Assembly: GCF_021129195.1 (NCBI RefSeq)
Contig: NZ_JAJOHW010000065.1
Location: 1 to 64,000, forward strand
Direction: 5' to 3'
Length of the DNA stretch: 64,000 nucleotides
From: Chromobacterium aquaticum
GTDB lineage: Bacteria > Pseudomonadota > Gammaproteobacteria > Burkholderiales > Chromobacteriaceae
Shown one piece after another: positions 54,917 to 63,713 of this stretch. The notes below the pieces were generated by a model, which worked only from the letters and a program-made list of their open reading frames with translations, was not told the DNA's origin and ran no database searches. Position numbers and translations under genes: made by a program. How positions within the stretch are numbered: the stretch's first letter is position 1; each line of letters starts with the position of its first letter.

Positions 54917-56678
54917 CCAGGCTGGCCTCCAGTTGTTGATAGCGCCACTGGCTGGCGTACCAGCCGTTCAATTGCAGCAGCGCCTCATGGCTGCCGGCTT
55001 CAGTGATGCGCCCCTGTTGCAGCACGATGATGTGGTCGGCGTCGGCCACCGCCGACAGCCGGTGACTGGCGATGATCACGCTGCGTCCGCGGCGCGCTTC
55101 GCGCAGATGCTGCAGGATCTGGGTTTCGGTCTGGGTGTCCACCGCCGACAAGGCGTCGTCCAGCAGCAGCAGCGGCGCGTCCGCCAGCAGCGCGCGGGCG
55201 ATGGCCAGGCGCTGGCGCTGGCCGCCGGACAGCGCCACGCCTTTTTCGCCAACCGGCGTGGCGTAGCCCTGGGCCAGGCGCAGGATGTCCTCATGAACCG
55301 CCGCCAGCCGCGCCACGCGCTCGATCTCGCGCTCGGCGGCGTCCGGCCGCGTCAGCGCGATATTGTCAGCCACCGAGGCGGAGAACAGGAAGGACTCCTG
55401 CGGCACCCAGCTGATCGCCGCGCGCAGCGCGTCCATCTTGTATTCCTCCAGCGGCACGCCGTTCCAGCTGACGCTGCCGGCCGGCAGCGGGTATTGGCGC
55501 AGCAGCAGGCGCAGCAGCGTGGACTTGCCGCTGCCGGTGGGACCGACGATGCCCAGGGTCTGGCCGCGTCCCAGGCGCAGCTCGATCGCGTGCAGCGCCG
55601 GCGTGACCTGCCCCGGATAAGTGAAGTCCAGGCCGTGCCAGCGCAGCTCGCCGCTGGGCTCGCTCGCGTCGGCACCGCTGTCGTCCACCGAGGCCGGCGC
55701 GCTCAGCACCGGTTCCAGCCGGTTCCAGCCGGCGCGGCCGCGTTCCAGCAACGACAGCACCCAGCCGGCGGCGAACATCGGCCAGATCAACTGACCAAGA
55801 TACATGCTGAAGCTGGTCAGCGCGCCTATGGTCAGTTGTTGCTGCCATACCAGGTAGCCGCCGACGCCCAAGGTGGTCACCGAGGCGGTGATCAGCGTTA
55901 GCCCCACCACCGGCTCGAACGCCGCCTCCCAGCGCTGCGCTTGCAGGCTGTTGTCGGCGGCGCTGGCGGCCAGGCCGGCCAGCTCGCGGCTATTGCGCTC
56001 CTCCAGGCCCAGGGTGCGCAGCGTGCGCACCCCGCTCAGGGTTTCCTGCACATGGTCGTTGAGCCGGCTGAAGCTTTGCAGCGATCCGGCCCAGGCCTGA
56101 TGCACGCGGCGGGTGATGCGCCAGAAGGCGAAGGCCATCAGCGGAAACGGCAGCAGCGCGGCGGCGGCCAGCCGCCAGTCTATGCCCAGGGTCATCATCG
56201 CCAGCACCATCACCAGGGTCAGGCTGCCGTCGAAACCGGCCAGCATCGCCTCGCCGGCGGCCATTTCCACCGCGTCGATGTCATTGGTGGCGCGCGCCAT
56301 CAAGTCGCCGGTGCGTTGATGGTGGTAGAAGCCCGGCCCCTGGAGGCTCAAGCGCTGGTACAAGCGGGTGCGCAGCTCCACGCCCAATTGGTAGGCGGCG
56401 GCGAACAGCTGCAGCCGCCAGCCGGCGCGCAGCAAATAGATCACCACGCCGAACAGCAGCAGCCAGCCCAGCTCATGCAGCAACTGAGGGCCGCTGAGCT
56501 CGTTCTTGGCCAGCAGGTCGACGATCTCGCCTATCTTGCGCGGGATCAGCACGGTGAGTAGCGCCACGGCGGCCAGCATCAGCGCCGCGCGCAGATAGTA
56601 AGGCCAGTGGCGGCGGACGAAGCCGCGCAATAGCGCGGACAGGCTGGCGCCGGGGACGAGATCGGACGGGGTGGGCAT
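54906..56678 (-). CDS. ABC exporter half-transporter, MdlA-like, with non-catalytic ATP site
   Basis: 590 residues: six transmembrane helices, then the nucleotide-binding domain with Walker A GPTGSGKSTLL, signature LSGGQRQ and H-loop IASHRLS. The residue after Walker B is Asp, not Glu (LLLLDDALSAVD), the change that marks the degenerate ATP site of heterodimeric exporters. The partner protein carries the canonical Glu but an altered signature. The ATG at 56678 is followed by a short cytoplasmic segment. It heads an operon with MdlB-like and possibly tatD genes. Confidence 0.87.
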   Translation of the reverse strand: MPTPSDLVPGASLSALLRGFVRRHWPYYLRAALMLAAVALLTVLIPRKIGEIVDLLAKNELSGPQLLHELGWLLLFGVVIYLLRAGWRLQLFAAAYQLGVELRTRLYQRLSLQGPGFYHHQRTGDLMARATNDIDAVEMAAGEAMLAGFDGSLTLVMVLAMMTLGIDWRLAAAALLPFPLMAFAFWRITRRVHQAWAGSLQSFSRLNDHVQETLSGVRTLRTLGLEERNSRELAGLAASAADNSLQAQRWEAAFEPVVGLTLITASVTTLGVGGYLVWQQQLTIGALTSFSMYLGQLIWPMFAAGWVLSLLERGRAGWNRLEPVLSAPASVDDSGADASEPSGELRWHGLDFTYPGQVTPALHAIELRLGRGQTLGIVGPTGSGKSTLLRLLLRQYPLPAGSVSWNGVPLEEYKMDALRAAISWVPQESFLFSASVADNIALTRPDAAEREIERVARLAAVHEDILRLAQGYATPVGEKGVALSGGQRQRLAIARALLADAPLLLLDDALSAVDTQTETQILQHLREARRGRSVIIASHRLSAVADADHIIVLQQGRITEAGSHEALLQLNGWYASQWRYQQLEASLDEI

Positions 56679-56812
56679 GGAGGGGCGGGCTATCCGGATC
56701 GGGTATCGAGTCGGACATTCTATGCCGAATCCGAGGGCGGCGTCAGATGCGATGCAAAGCGTGTTGCGTGTTCCGCGCAGCGGTTCTTCGCGGATTTGGC
56801 GTGGGCATGGCC

Positions 56813-56843
56813 GCCCGGGCCGGAAGCGTGCTCCGACCCGGGC
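56813..56843. repeat. GC-rich hairpin downstream of the amino-acid permease gene
   Basis: GCCCGGG (56813-56819) and CCCGGGC (56837-56843) form a stem with an inner CGG/CCG pair. There is no T-run on either side, so termination is uncertain. It lies in the 175-base gap between the permease gene (-) and the exporter operon (-). Confidence 0.4.
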
Positions 56844-56853
56844 GCGGCGGGGC

Positions 56854-58242
56854 TTAATTCGCTTGCGTCGCCGGCGTCAGCCGCGGCTTGCGCACCTTGT
56901 GGAACAGAATGACCAGCAAGAGCAGGAAGGGCAGGCCGAAGACCAGGGTCAGCCGGAACACCTCGGTGAAGACGGTGGTGATCATGATCGCCAGCATCAG
57001 CACCAGCCCGGTCAGCGTGCTGTAGGGAAACAGGCGCATCTTGAACGGCAGCTCCAGCCCGCCGGCGCGGTCGTGATGGCGGCGGAAGCATAGATGGGTG
57101 TAGAAAATCATCAGCCAGGTGAACATGGCGCCGAACATCGACAGCGAAATCATCAGCGTGAACGCCTGCTGCGGGAACAGCACGTAGAGCGCCGTGGCCA
57201 GCGCGATGCCGCTGGTGGACAGCAATAGCGCGTTGATCGGGATGCCGCGCTGGTTCAATTGGCCCAGCGCGATGGGCGCGTCGCCGGCGCGCGACAGGCT
57301 GAACATCATGCGGGTGGTGATGTAGAGCTGGCTGTTCATCGCCGACAGCGCGGCGATCACCACCACGAAGTTGAGGATGCCGGCGGCGTAGGGGATGTTC
57401 AGCACCTGCATCACGGTGACGAAGGGGCTGTTGCCGGCGCCGATCCGGTCCCAGGGCACGATGGCGATGATCAGGCTCAAGGACAGCAGGTAGAACACCA
57501 CCAACCGCGCGATGGTGGCGCGGAAGGCCTGGCGCACCGCCTGTTCCGGGTTCTCCGCCTCGCCGGCGGCCACCGCTATCATTTCCACGCTCAGATAGCT
57601 GAAGATGGAGATCACCACCGCCACCCAGGTGCCCCAGGCGCCGTTGGGGAAGAAGCCGCCGCCGGCGCTGAAGTTGTGCGCGCCGTAAGCCGGGTTGCCG
57701 CTGCCCCACACCAGGTAGCAGCCCATCAGGATGAAGGCGACGATGGCGAAGATCTTGATGCTGGAGAACCAGTATTCGACGGTGCCGAAAGCCTTGACGC
57801 TGGCGGCGTTGACGCCGATCAGCGCGCCGGAGAACAGCAGGATCCAGATCCAGGGAGGGGTGTCGGGAAACCAGAAGCGCATGTATTCGGCCACCGCGGT
57901 GACCTCGGTGCCCACCGCCAGCACGATGCAGGCCCAATAGCTGTAACGCACCAGGAAGCCGGCCAGCGGGCTGACATAGTGCTCGGCGTAAGCGCCGAAG
58001 GAGCCGGAAGTCGCGTGCGCGACGGTCATCTCCGCCAGGCAGCCCATCAGCAGCAGGGTGATCAGGCCGCCGATGGCGTAGCTGAGCACCACGCTGGGGC
58101 CGGCGAAGCCGATGGCGAACTTGCTGCCTAGGAACAAACCGGTGCCGATGGCGCCGCCGATGGCGATCATGCTCATCTGTCCGGCGCTGAGCCGGCGCTG
58201 CAGGCCCTGCTCCCTATCCTTGATATCCTGGAAACTGCTCAT
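56854..58242 (-). CDS. Amino-acid permease, APC superfamily (AAT family)
   Basis: 462-residue membrane transporter with 12 transmembrane helices. The AAT-family start MSMIAIGGAIGTGLFLGS and the segment SVEMIAVAAGEAENPEQAVR place it with the permeases for aromatic, proline, GABA and other amino acids. The substrate is not fixed by sequence. The gene lies just beyond the kynureninase cluster on the same strand, so tryptophan or kynurenine is a possible substrate by context only. GAGGAGA precedes the ATG at 58242. It is separated from kynU by a repeat element. Confidence 0.85.
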   Translation of the reverse strand: MSSFQDIKDREQGLQRRLSAGQMSMIAIGGAIGTGLFLGSKFAIGFAGPSVVLSYAIGGLITLLLMGCLAEMTVAHATSGSFGAYAEHYVSPLAGFLVRYSYWACIVLAVGTEVTAVAEYMRFWFPDTPPWIWILLFSGALIGVNAASVKAFGTVEYWFSSIKIFAIVAFILMGCYLVWGSGNPAYGAHNFSAGGGFFPNGAWGTWVAVVISIFSYLSVEMIAVAAGEAENPEQAVRQAFRATIARLVVFYLLSLSLIIAIVPWDRIGAGNSPFVTVMQVLNIPYAAGILNFVVVIAALSAMNSQLYITTRMMFSLSRAGDAPIALGQLNQRGIPINALLLSTSGIALATALYVLFPQQAFTLMISLSMFGAMFTWLMIFYTHLCFRRHHDRAGGLELPFKMRLFPYSTLTGLVLMLAIMITTVFTEVFRLTLVFGLPFLLLLVILFHKVRKPRLTPATQAN

Positions 58243-58382
58243 GATGTTCTCCTCTGTCTGTAAGGCGCGGTCTGGCGGGATCTGACGTCCCTTGCGCCTG
58301 GAACCGCCGCGCGGGGCTGCCGGCGGCGGCTTGATGCGGCGCGCGGGCAGGCCGCGCGCGATGCAGGTTTTGAACAGCTCTC

Positions 58383-58533
58383 AGAACCTGTTGACGATCT
58401 CGCGAGCTAGGGCGAGACAAGGCGAAAACGAGCGAAAAAGCGGAATGTACACGTGGTATATGAGCACTGAGCTTGGTTTCAACGCCCATTTCTATCCATC
58501 CCGCCGACGCGCAGCAGATCGTAAACAGGTTCT
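58383..58533 (-). repeat. Dispersed inverted-repeat element, copy C (151 bp, inverted)
   Basis: Ends AGAACCTGTTGACGATCT (58383-58400) and, at 58516-58533, a sequence whose reverse complement is AGAACCTGTTTACGATCT; they agree at 17 of 18 positions, the best pair in the window. The inner part carries GGCGAGACAAGGCGAAAACG and matches copy B read on the minus strand, plus an insertion of some bases. Read on the minus strand, its left end begins on the last A of the kynU stop codon (TGA, plus 58533-58535). A fragment of another element end (TTGAACAGCTCT) is at 58370-58381. The 290-base gap at 58243-58532 holds these two and no gene. Confidence 0.85.
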
Positions 58534-59786
58534 CAGGTCACCGCGCCGCGGCGGTGGAACTCCGGTTTATCCCAACTGCCGCTGTCCAGAATCTCGCGCA
58601 GGATTTCCACCGCGTCCCAGATGTCGGCATGGCTCAGGTAGAGCGGGGTGATGCCGAAGCGCAGCACTTCCGGTTCGCGGTAATCGCCGATGACACCGTT
58701 GGCGATCAAGGCCTGCATCACCGCGAAGCCCTGGGGGTGGCGGAAGCTGACATGGCTGCCGCGGCGCGCGTGTTCGCGCGGGGTGATCAGGGTCAATGGG
58801 TGGCGACCGCAACGCTGCTCCACCAGTTCGATGAACAAATCGGTCAAGGCCAGCGACTTGGCGCGCAATTGCTGCGGCTCCACCTGCCGCGCCACGTCCA
58901 GACCGCATTCCACCAAGGCCAGCGACACGATGGGCTGGGTGCCGCACAGGAAGCGGCGTATGCCCTGGGCCGGCGCGTAATCGGTGGCCATTTCGAAGGG
59001 CTTGGCATGGCCCCACCAGCCGGACAAGGGCTGCCAGAATGTGTTTTGATGGCGCGGCGCCACCCAGATGAAGGCCGGCGAGCCCGGGCCGCCGTTCAGG
59101 TATTTGTAGGTGCAGCCCACGGCGAAATCAGCGCCGGCGGCGTTCAAGCCCACCTCCACCGCGCCGGCCGCGTGCGCCAGGTCCCAGATCGTCAGCGCGC
59201 CGCGCTGATGAGCGCTGCGGGTGACCGCGGCCATATCGTAGAGATAGCCGGTGCGGTAATTGACATGGGACAGCAGCAGCACCGCCACGTCCTCGTCCAG
59301 CGCCTGCTCCAGCGGCAGCGCCTCGTCGATCAGGCGCAGTTCATAGCCCTGCTGCAGGAATTCGATCATGCCCTGGATCATGTAGAGATCGGTGGGGAAG
59401 TTGTCGCGCTCGGACAGGATCACCTTGCGTTCCGGATGCGCTTGCTGCTGGATGCGCAGCGCCGCCGCCAGCGCCTTGAACAGGTTGAGCGAGGTGGTGT
59501 CGGTGACCACCACTTCGCCGGGGCCGGCGCCCAAGAGCGGCGCCAGCTTGTCGCCCAGCCGGGTCGGCAGTTCGAACCAGCCGGAAGTGTTCCAACTGCG
59601 GATCAGCTCGTGGCCCCATTCGCGGCTGATCACTTGCTGGCTGCGTTCCAGCGCGCCCTTGGGCAGCACGCCCAGCGAATTGCCGTCCAGGTAGACGGTG
59701 TTGGGCGGCAGGTCGAATTGCTGGCGGAAACCGGCCAGCGGGTCTTGCTGATCGGCGATGAGACAGGTTTCGCGGGTATGTGTCAT
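58533..59786 (-). CDS. kynU: Kynureninase
   Basis: PLP enzyme that cleaves kynurenine to anthranilate and alanine in tryptophan breakdown. It has 417 residues. Motifs: [15 protein letters not shown] at the N-terminus, the strand [15 protein letters not shown], the Asp-containing WDLAHAAGA, and the PLP lysine in [13 protein letters not shown]. It is 12 bases after kynB on the same strand, so the two are co-transcribed. No kynA (tryptophan dioxygenase) is in the window; it must be elsewhere. A repeat element starts at the last base of its stop codon. Confidence 0.93.
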   Translation of the reverse strand: MTHTRETCLIADQQDPLAGFRQQFDLPPNTVYLDGNSLGVLPKGALERSQQVISREWGHELIRSWNTSGWFELPTRLGDKLAPLLGAGPGEVVVTDTTSLNLFKALAAALRIQQQAHPERKVILSERDNFPTDLYMIQGMIEFLQQGYELRLIDEALPLEQALDEDVAVLLLSHVNYRTGYLYDMAAVTRSAHQRGALTIWDLAHAAGAVEVGLNAAGADFAVGCTYKYLNGGPGSPAFIWVAPRHQNTFWQPLSGWWGHAKPFEMATDYAPAQGIRRFLCGTQPIVSLALVECGLDVARQVEPQQLRAKSLALTDLFIELVEQRCGRHPLTLITPREHARRGSHVSFRHPQGFAVMQALIANGVIGDYREPEVLRFGITPLYLSHADIWDAVEILREILDSGSWDKPEFHRRGAVT

Positions 59787-59798
59787 GGCGGGTCGGTC

Positions 59799-60452
59799 CT
59801 ACGCAACAGGGGTGGAAACGGGCAAGGGCCGCAGCACGGCGCGTACCGGGCTGGCGTCCAGATTCATCAACTTCAGCGGCAGCGCGATCAACTCGTAATC
59901 GCCCTCCGGCGCGTGCTCCAGCAGCAGTTGTTCCAGGATGGCCATGCGTTGGCGCGCGGTGGCGTGGTGGGCATCCATGGTCTTGCTGTCCATCGGGTCC
60001 AGCGAGGCGGTGTCGACGCCTATCAGCCGCACGCCCTGGCCGCCCAGCCAGTCGATGGCGGCGGCCTCCACGCCGGGGAAGTCGGCATCCCAGGCGTCCA
60101 GCGGATAGCGTTCGTAGCTGCGGATCAGCAGCCGCGGCGGCAGTGGGCCGGTCATGGCGGCAAGCCGTGCGCGGATCTGTTCCAGCCGGATCAGCGGGCC
60201 GGGGGAGAGGCAATGAATCAGCCGGCATGGGCCGAGATAGGCATCCAGCGCCACCTGGCCTATGCCCTGGCCGGCGGCCTGGAAATGGGCCGGCGCGTCG
60301 GCGTGGGCGCCGCTGTGCGGCGACAGCGTCAGCCGCGCCACATTCACCGGGCAGTGGGCGTCCAACTGCCAGGCCGGGCTGGCGTCGAAGGCGGTGTCGC
60401 CGGGCCAGACCGGCAGGCCGGCGCGCAGCGGGGGACTGATATCGAGCAACAT
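59799..60452 (-). CDS. kynB: Kynurenine formamidase
   Basis: Metal-dependent (bacterial-type) arylformamidase that hydrolyses N-formylkynurenine. It has 217 residues from the ATG at 60452, which follows CAGGAA. The cyclase-family metal motif is SPHSGAHADAPAHF (HxGxHxDxPxH). A second conserved part is LIGVDTASLDP. A longer frame from 60560 has no family support. It lies head to head with an Lrp-type regulator (60593), with 140 bases in between that probably hold both promoters. Confidence 0.92.
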   Translation of the reverse strand: MLLDISPPLRAGLPVWPGDTAFDASPAWQLDAHCPVNVARLTLSPHSGAHADAPAHFQAAGQGIGQVALDAYLGPCRLIHCLSPGPLIRLEQIRARLAAMTGPLPPRLLIRSYERYPLDAWDADFPGVEAAAIDWLGGQGVRLIGVDTASLDPMDSKTMDAHHATARQRMAILEQLLLEHAPEGDYELIALPLKLMNLDASPVRAVLRPLPVSTPVA

Positions 60453-60592
60453 GGAACGGTTCCTGAGCGGTAACAAGCCTGGAATCATGCTAGCACCAAG
60501 CCTTCCGCCAAAAATTGCAAGTTGCCGTTGCCGATGGCATGCTTTTCGCAGGAACTGCACTAGAACTAATCAGTATCGATGGGAAATTGCAA

Positions 60593-61063
60593 ATGCAGCT
60601 CGATGCGATAGATTGCCGGATTCTTTCCGCATTGCAGCACAACGCCAGGCTCAGCAATCAGGACCTGGCGGACCAGGTGGCGCTGTCGCCATCGGCCTGT
60701 CTGCGGCGGGTGCGCGCGCTGGAAAACCAGGGGGTGATCCGCGGTTATCACGCGCAATTGGACCCAGCCCTGCTTGGCTACGAACTGGAAGCCATCGTCC
60801 ATGTGACGCTGGACCGGGCGCGCGAGGATTGGCACGAAGACTTCATGGGCCGCATCCAGCAGTTCGAGGAGGTGGCCGCCGCCTATATTGTCGCCGGCCC
60901 CAGCAATTATGTGTTGCACGTGCGCTGTCGCAATCTGGCGGCCTTCAGCGGCTTCATCGTGGAGCGGCTGAACCGGCTGCCCGGCATGCGCGACATCTGT
61001 TCCTACATCGTGATGCGCACGCTCAAGGATTCGCGCTGGCAGGTGCCGCTGGGCGGGAAATAG
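60593..61063 (+). CDS. Lrp/AsnC-family regulator, probable KynR
   Basis: 156-residue feast/famine regulator. The N-terminal HTH (about 2-55) contains CRILSALQHNARLSNQDLADQV and LSPSACLRRVRALENQGVIRGY; the C-terminal RAM domain follows (about 65-145). It is divergent from kynB-kynU, the layout used by KynR of Pseudomonas, which activates the kyn genes on kynurenine. I infer the same role here but leave the symbol blank. GGGAAATTG precedes the ATG; the frame is open upstream to 60515 without support. Confidence 0.85.
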   Translation: MQLDAIDCRILSALQHNARLSNQDLADQVALSPSACLRRVRALENQGVIRGYHAQLDPALLGYELEAIVHVTLDRAREDWHEDFMGRIQQFEEVAAAYIVAGPSNYVLHVRCRNLAAFSGFIVERLNRLPGMRDICSYIVMRTLKDSRWQVPLGGK

Positions 61064-61110
61064 CCGCGGCTTCCGCCCGCGTCGGCGGTGGGGCTGACGC
61101 GAGGCGTGGT

Positions 61111-61145
61111 TGGTATAATTACCATTGTTAATGATAATCATTAGC
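61111..61145 (+). promoter_or_regulatory. Extended -10 promoter overlapped by a Fur box, upstream of the TonB receptor gene
   Basis: TGG-TATAAT (61111-61119) is an extended -10 element. From 61127 to 61145 the sequence GTTAATGATAATCATTAGC matches the 19-base Fur box consensus at 17 positions. The box lies immediately after the -10, where bound Fur would block the polymerase. This predicts repression when iron is plentiful. Confidence 0.85.
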
Positions 61146-61184
61146 ATTAACTTCGGCGCTCCTCAACCCACCCCCACCCACATC

Positions 61185-63455
61185 ATGAAATACCGGAGCC
61201 TTTCCGCCTGCCTGTTATTGTCGGCGGTCCATCCGCAAAACCTGCAGGCCGCCGAGCCCGCGCCGCAACTGGAAACCGTCCACGTCAGCGCCGAGCGCAA
61301 ACCCGCGCTCCTGCATGGCGAGGTGCTGGACGCGGAGCAACTGCGCCGCGCCCGCGGCACCGGCAACGCCGACATCTTCTCGGCCCTGCCCAGCGTGCAG
61401 GTCAACAATATCCGCAACGAAGCCGGCGCCATCGACCTGGGCATCCGCGGCCTGCAAGGCGAGGGCCGGGTGCCGGTGCTGATAGACGGCAGCCTGCAAT
61501 CCACCCACACCGCGCGCGGCTATCAGGGCACCAGCGACCGCACTTACATCGATTCAGACCTGATCAGCAAGGTCAGCGTCGAAGAGGGCGCCAGCAACGG
61601 CGCCTTCTCCAGCGGCGCGATCGGCGGCCTGGTGCAAATGCGCACCTTGGGCGTGGAGGACGTGTTGCGTCCTGGCAAGGATTTCGGCGTGCTGCTGAAA
61701 GGCAGCTTGTACAACAATAACAAGATGCCCACCGTGCCGGACGACGAGCGCGACCAGGTGTATTACCGGCTGAACAACGGCCTCAGCCCACGCGTGTTCA
61801 ACAATGGCTCGGCCACGCTGGCGCTGGCCTACCGGCAGCCCGGCCTTGATGCCTTGCTCGCCTACAGCAAGCGGCGCACCGGCAATTACTTCGCCGGCAG
61901 CCACGGTTTCGACGGCTACCCGGAGGCGGTGGTGTCGCGCGGCCAGGAAGTGGTGAACACCAGTTACGAGAGCGATTCGTTGCTGGCCAAGCTCGGTTTT
62001 GCGCTGGACGATGCGCAGCGTCTGAAGCTGATCTTCCGCCGCCATCGCCAGCAGGCCGGCGAGTTGCTGGCCGCTTACTGGTACAAGAACTCCAACGACA
62101 AGCATTTCCAGGAGCTGCCGCCGGGGGTCGAGTCCATGCCGCAATGGGCGCTGGGCAGCGCCGTGGTGCATGCATATAGTGCCAACTACAGCTATACGCC
62201 CAGCGACAACAAGCTGATCGATCTGAACCTGGGTTTGTGGGCCACCGAGGCGGATCTGGACCAGCACAACGGCCTGTGGGCCGGCCGCCCCGGCGCTTCC
62301 TACGGCGATCAGTACATGCATGCCTACAACAACAAGCGCCATGGCTTCAATTTGCTCAACCGTTCGGAACTGGAGGCGCTGCCGCTGAGCCTCAGCTATG
62401 GCCTGGCCTTCCAGCAGGAGCGCACCCAGCCCACCAGCCGCTACACCGAGCAGCCGCGGACGCTGGAGGCGTCGCGCAACGGCGTGCGCAATGAGCGCAG
62501 CCTGTTCGCCAACGCCGTGCTGTCCTATCCCTGGGCCAGCTTCTCGCTGGGCGCGAATCTGCATGGCTCAATCACGCGCGACTATGCGACCAAACTGGAG
62601 GTGGATTACGCGCCCAAGCTGGACCTGACCGGCCAACTCGATGTTCACCTGGCCAAATGGCTGGATGGCTATGTGAAGGGCGGCCGCGCCTATCGCACCC
62701 CCAGCTTGTACGAAACCACCACCTCGTCCGAGGTGTTCAGCTACAACCCATACAACCCCTTGCGGCCGGAGCGTTCGCTGAATCTGGAGCTGGGTTTGAA
62801 GGCGAGTTTCCAGGATGTGTTCCGCGAGAAGGAGCGCATCGGCTTCAAGGCCGCTTATTTCGACAACAAGGTGGCGGATTATATTTCCAGCGCCTGGCTG
62901 GACCGCACGCCGGGCATGCCGTCCTGGCAGGGCAATTTGACCTTCCTCAACTACGACAAGGTGGAGCTGCGCGGCTTTGAATTCGGCGCGGACTACCATA
63001 GCCCGTCCTTCTTCGTGGAGGCCGCCGCTACGCGCTATCTGGATCCGGAAGTGTGCTCGGTGAACCAGGCCGCCCGGCGCGATGCCGCGGTGTGCAATCA
63101 GAACGGCTTCGCCTGGAGCTTGATCCCGACCCGCATCCCGCCCAAGAGCGTGTATGTGATTTCCGCCGGCAAGCATTTGCTGAACGGCGACCTGACCGTG
63201 GGCGGACGACTGAAATACCATGCCGGCAAGACCAATCCGGCCGAATGGTTGAAAGGCACCGGCGCGCAGCCGGTGCTGGAACTGCCGTCCGAACGCCTGG
63301 TGGACCTGTTCATCGAGTACCGTTTGAACAAGCAGGTCAATCTGAATTTGAACGTGGACAACCTGACCAACCGCTATGCGGTGGACACCGGAGCGGTGGT
63401 CAGCATGCCGATTCCGGGGCGGACCATACGGATGGGGATGGAAGCGCGCTTCTGA
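61185..63455 (+). CDS. TonB-dependent outer-membrane receptor, iron or heme uptake
   Basis: 756-residue receptor. A signal peptide (about 1-22) is followed by a TonB box-like segment (ETVHVSAER), a plug domain (LPSVQVNNIRNEAGAIDLGIRGL, then GRVPVLIDG) and a 22-stranded barrel that ends with an aromatic residue (EARF). The VQMRTLGVEDVLRPGKDFGV stretch resembles HasR-type heme receptors, and YRTPSLYE with NPLRPERSLNLELG are the family's FRAP/NPNL-like motifs, but the histidine usually between them is not there. The ligand is therefore uncertain. The ATG at 61185 lacks a clear ribosome site. A Fur box lies upstream. A repeat element starts at the stop codon. Confidence 0.85.
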   Translation: MKYRSLSACLLLSAVHPQNLQAAEPAPQLETVHVSAERKPALLHGEVLDAEQLRRARGTGNADIFSALPSVQVNNIRNEAGAIDLGIRGLQGEGRVPVLIDGSLQSTHTARGYQGTSDRTYIDSDLISKVSVEEGASNGAFSSGAIGGLVQMRTLGVEDVLRPGKDFGVLLKGSLYNNNKMPTVPDDERDQVYYRLNNGLSPRVFNNGSATLALAYRQPGLDALLAYSKRRTGNYFAGSHGFDGYPEAVVSRGQEVVNTSYESDSLLAKLGFALDDAQRLKLIFRRHRQQAGELLAAYWYKNSNDKHFQELPPGVESMPQWALGSAVVHAYSANYSYTPSDNKLIDLNLGLWATEADLDQHNGLWAGRPGASYGDQYMHAYNNKRHGFNLLNRSELEALPLSLSYGLAFQQERTQPTSRYTEQPRTLEASRNGVRNERSLFANAVLSYPWASFSLGANLHGSITRDYATKLEVDYAPKLDLTGQLDVHLAKWLDGYVKGGRAYRTPSLYETTTSSEVFSYNPYNPLRPERSLNLELGLKASFQDVFREKERIGFKAAYFDNKVADYISSAWLDRTPGMPSWQGNLTFLNYDKVELRGFEFGADYHSPSFFVEAAATRYLDPEVCSVNQAARRDAAVCNQNGFAWSLIPTRIPPKSVYVISAGKHLLNGDLTVGGRLKYHAGKTNPAEWLKGTGAQPVLELPSERLVDLFIEYRLNKQVNLNLNVDNLTNRYAVDTGAVVSMPIPGRTIRMGMEARF

Positions 63456-63597
63456 GAGTCTGTTGACGATCTGCTGCGCGTCGTGAGACGTGACACGGTG
63501 AGTGCCGCTACGAAATGCTCTTGTACCACTCGTACAGTCCGCTTTCTCAGCGGTTTTCGCTTGTCCCGCTCTAGTTCGCGTGCCTTTGAACAGGCTC
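63455..63597 (+). repeat. Dispersed inverted-repeat element, copy D (143 bp)
   Basis: Left end AGAGTCTGTTGACGATCT (63455-63472), right end CTTTGAACAGGCTCT up to 63597, whose reverse complement AGAGCCTGTTCAAAG matches the left end only partly. Internal parts CGAAATGCTCTTGTACC, TCCGCTTTCTCAGCGGTTTTCGC and CTTGTC are shared with the other copies; the left part shares CACGGTGAGT with the partial copy. The first A is the last A of the receptor gene's stop codon (TGA at 63453-63455). The rest of the gap to 63713 shows no gene. Confidence 0.8.
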
Positions 63598-63713
63598 TGA
63601 GAACCGGCCGCGCAGGTTTTGCCGCGGCCGGCGGGAATCTGCGCGCCCTTTGTCGGTCTGTAGACTTTATGAGCCGCATGAACGCGGCCGCTTGATTCAG
63701 GGGGATCTCAAAA

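Noticed and set aside
58473-60473. Long open frame on the plus strand (666 codons) opposite kynU-kynB
   Set aside because: Antisense of two conserved enzymes; no domain, and it runs through a repeat element.
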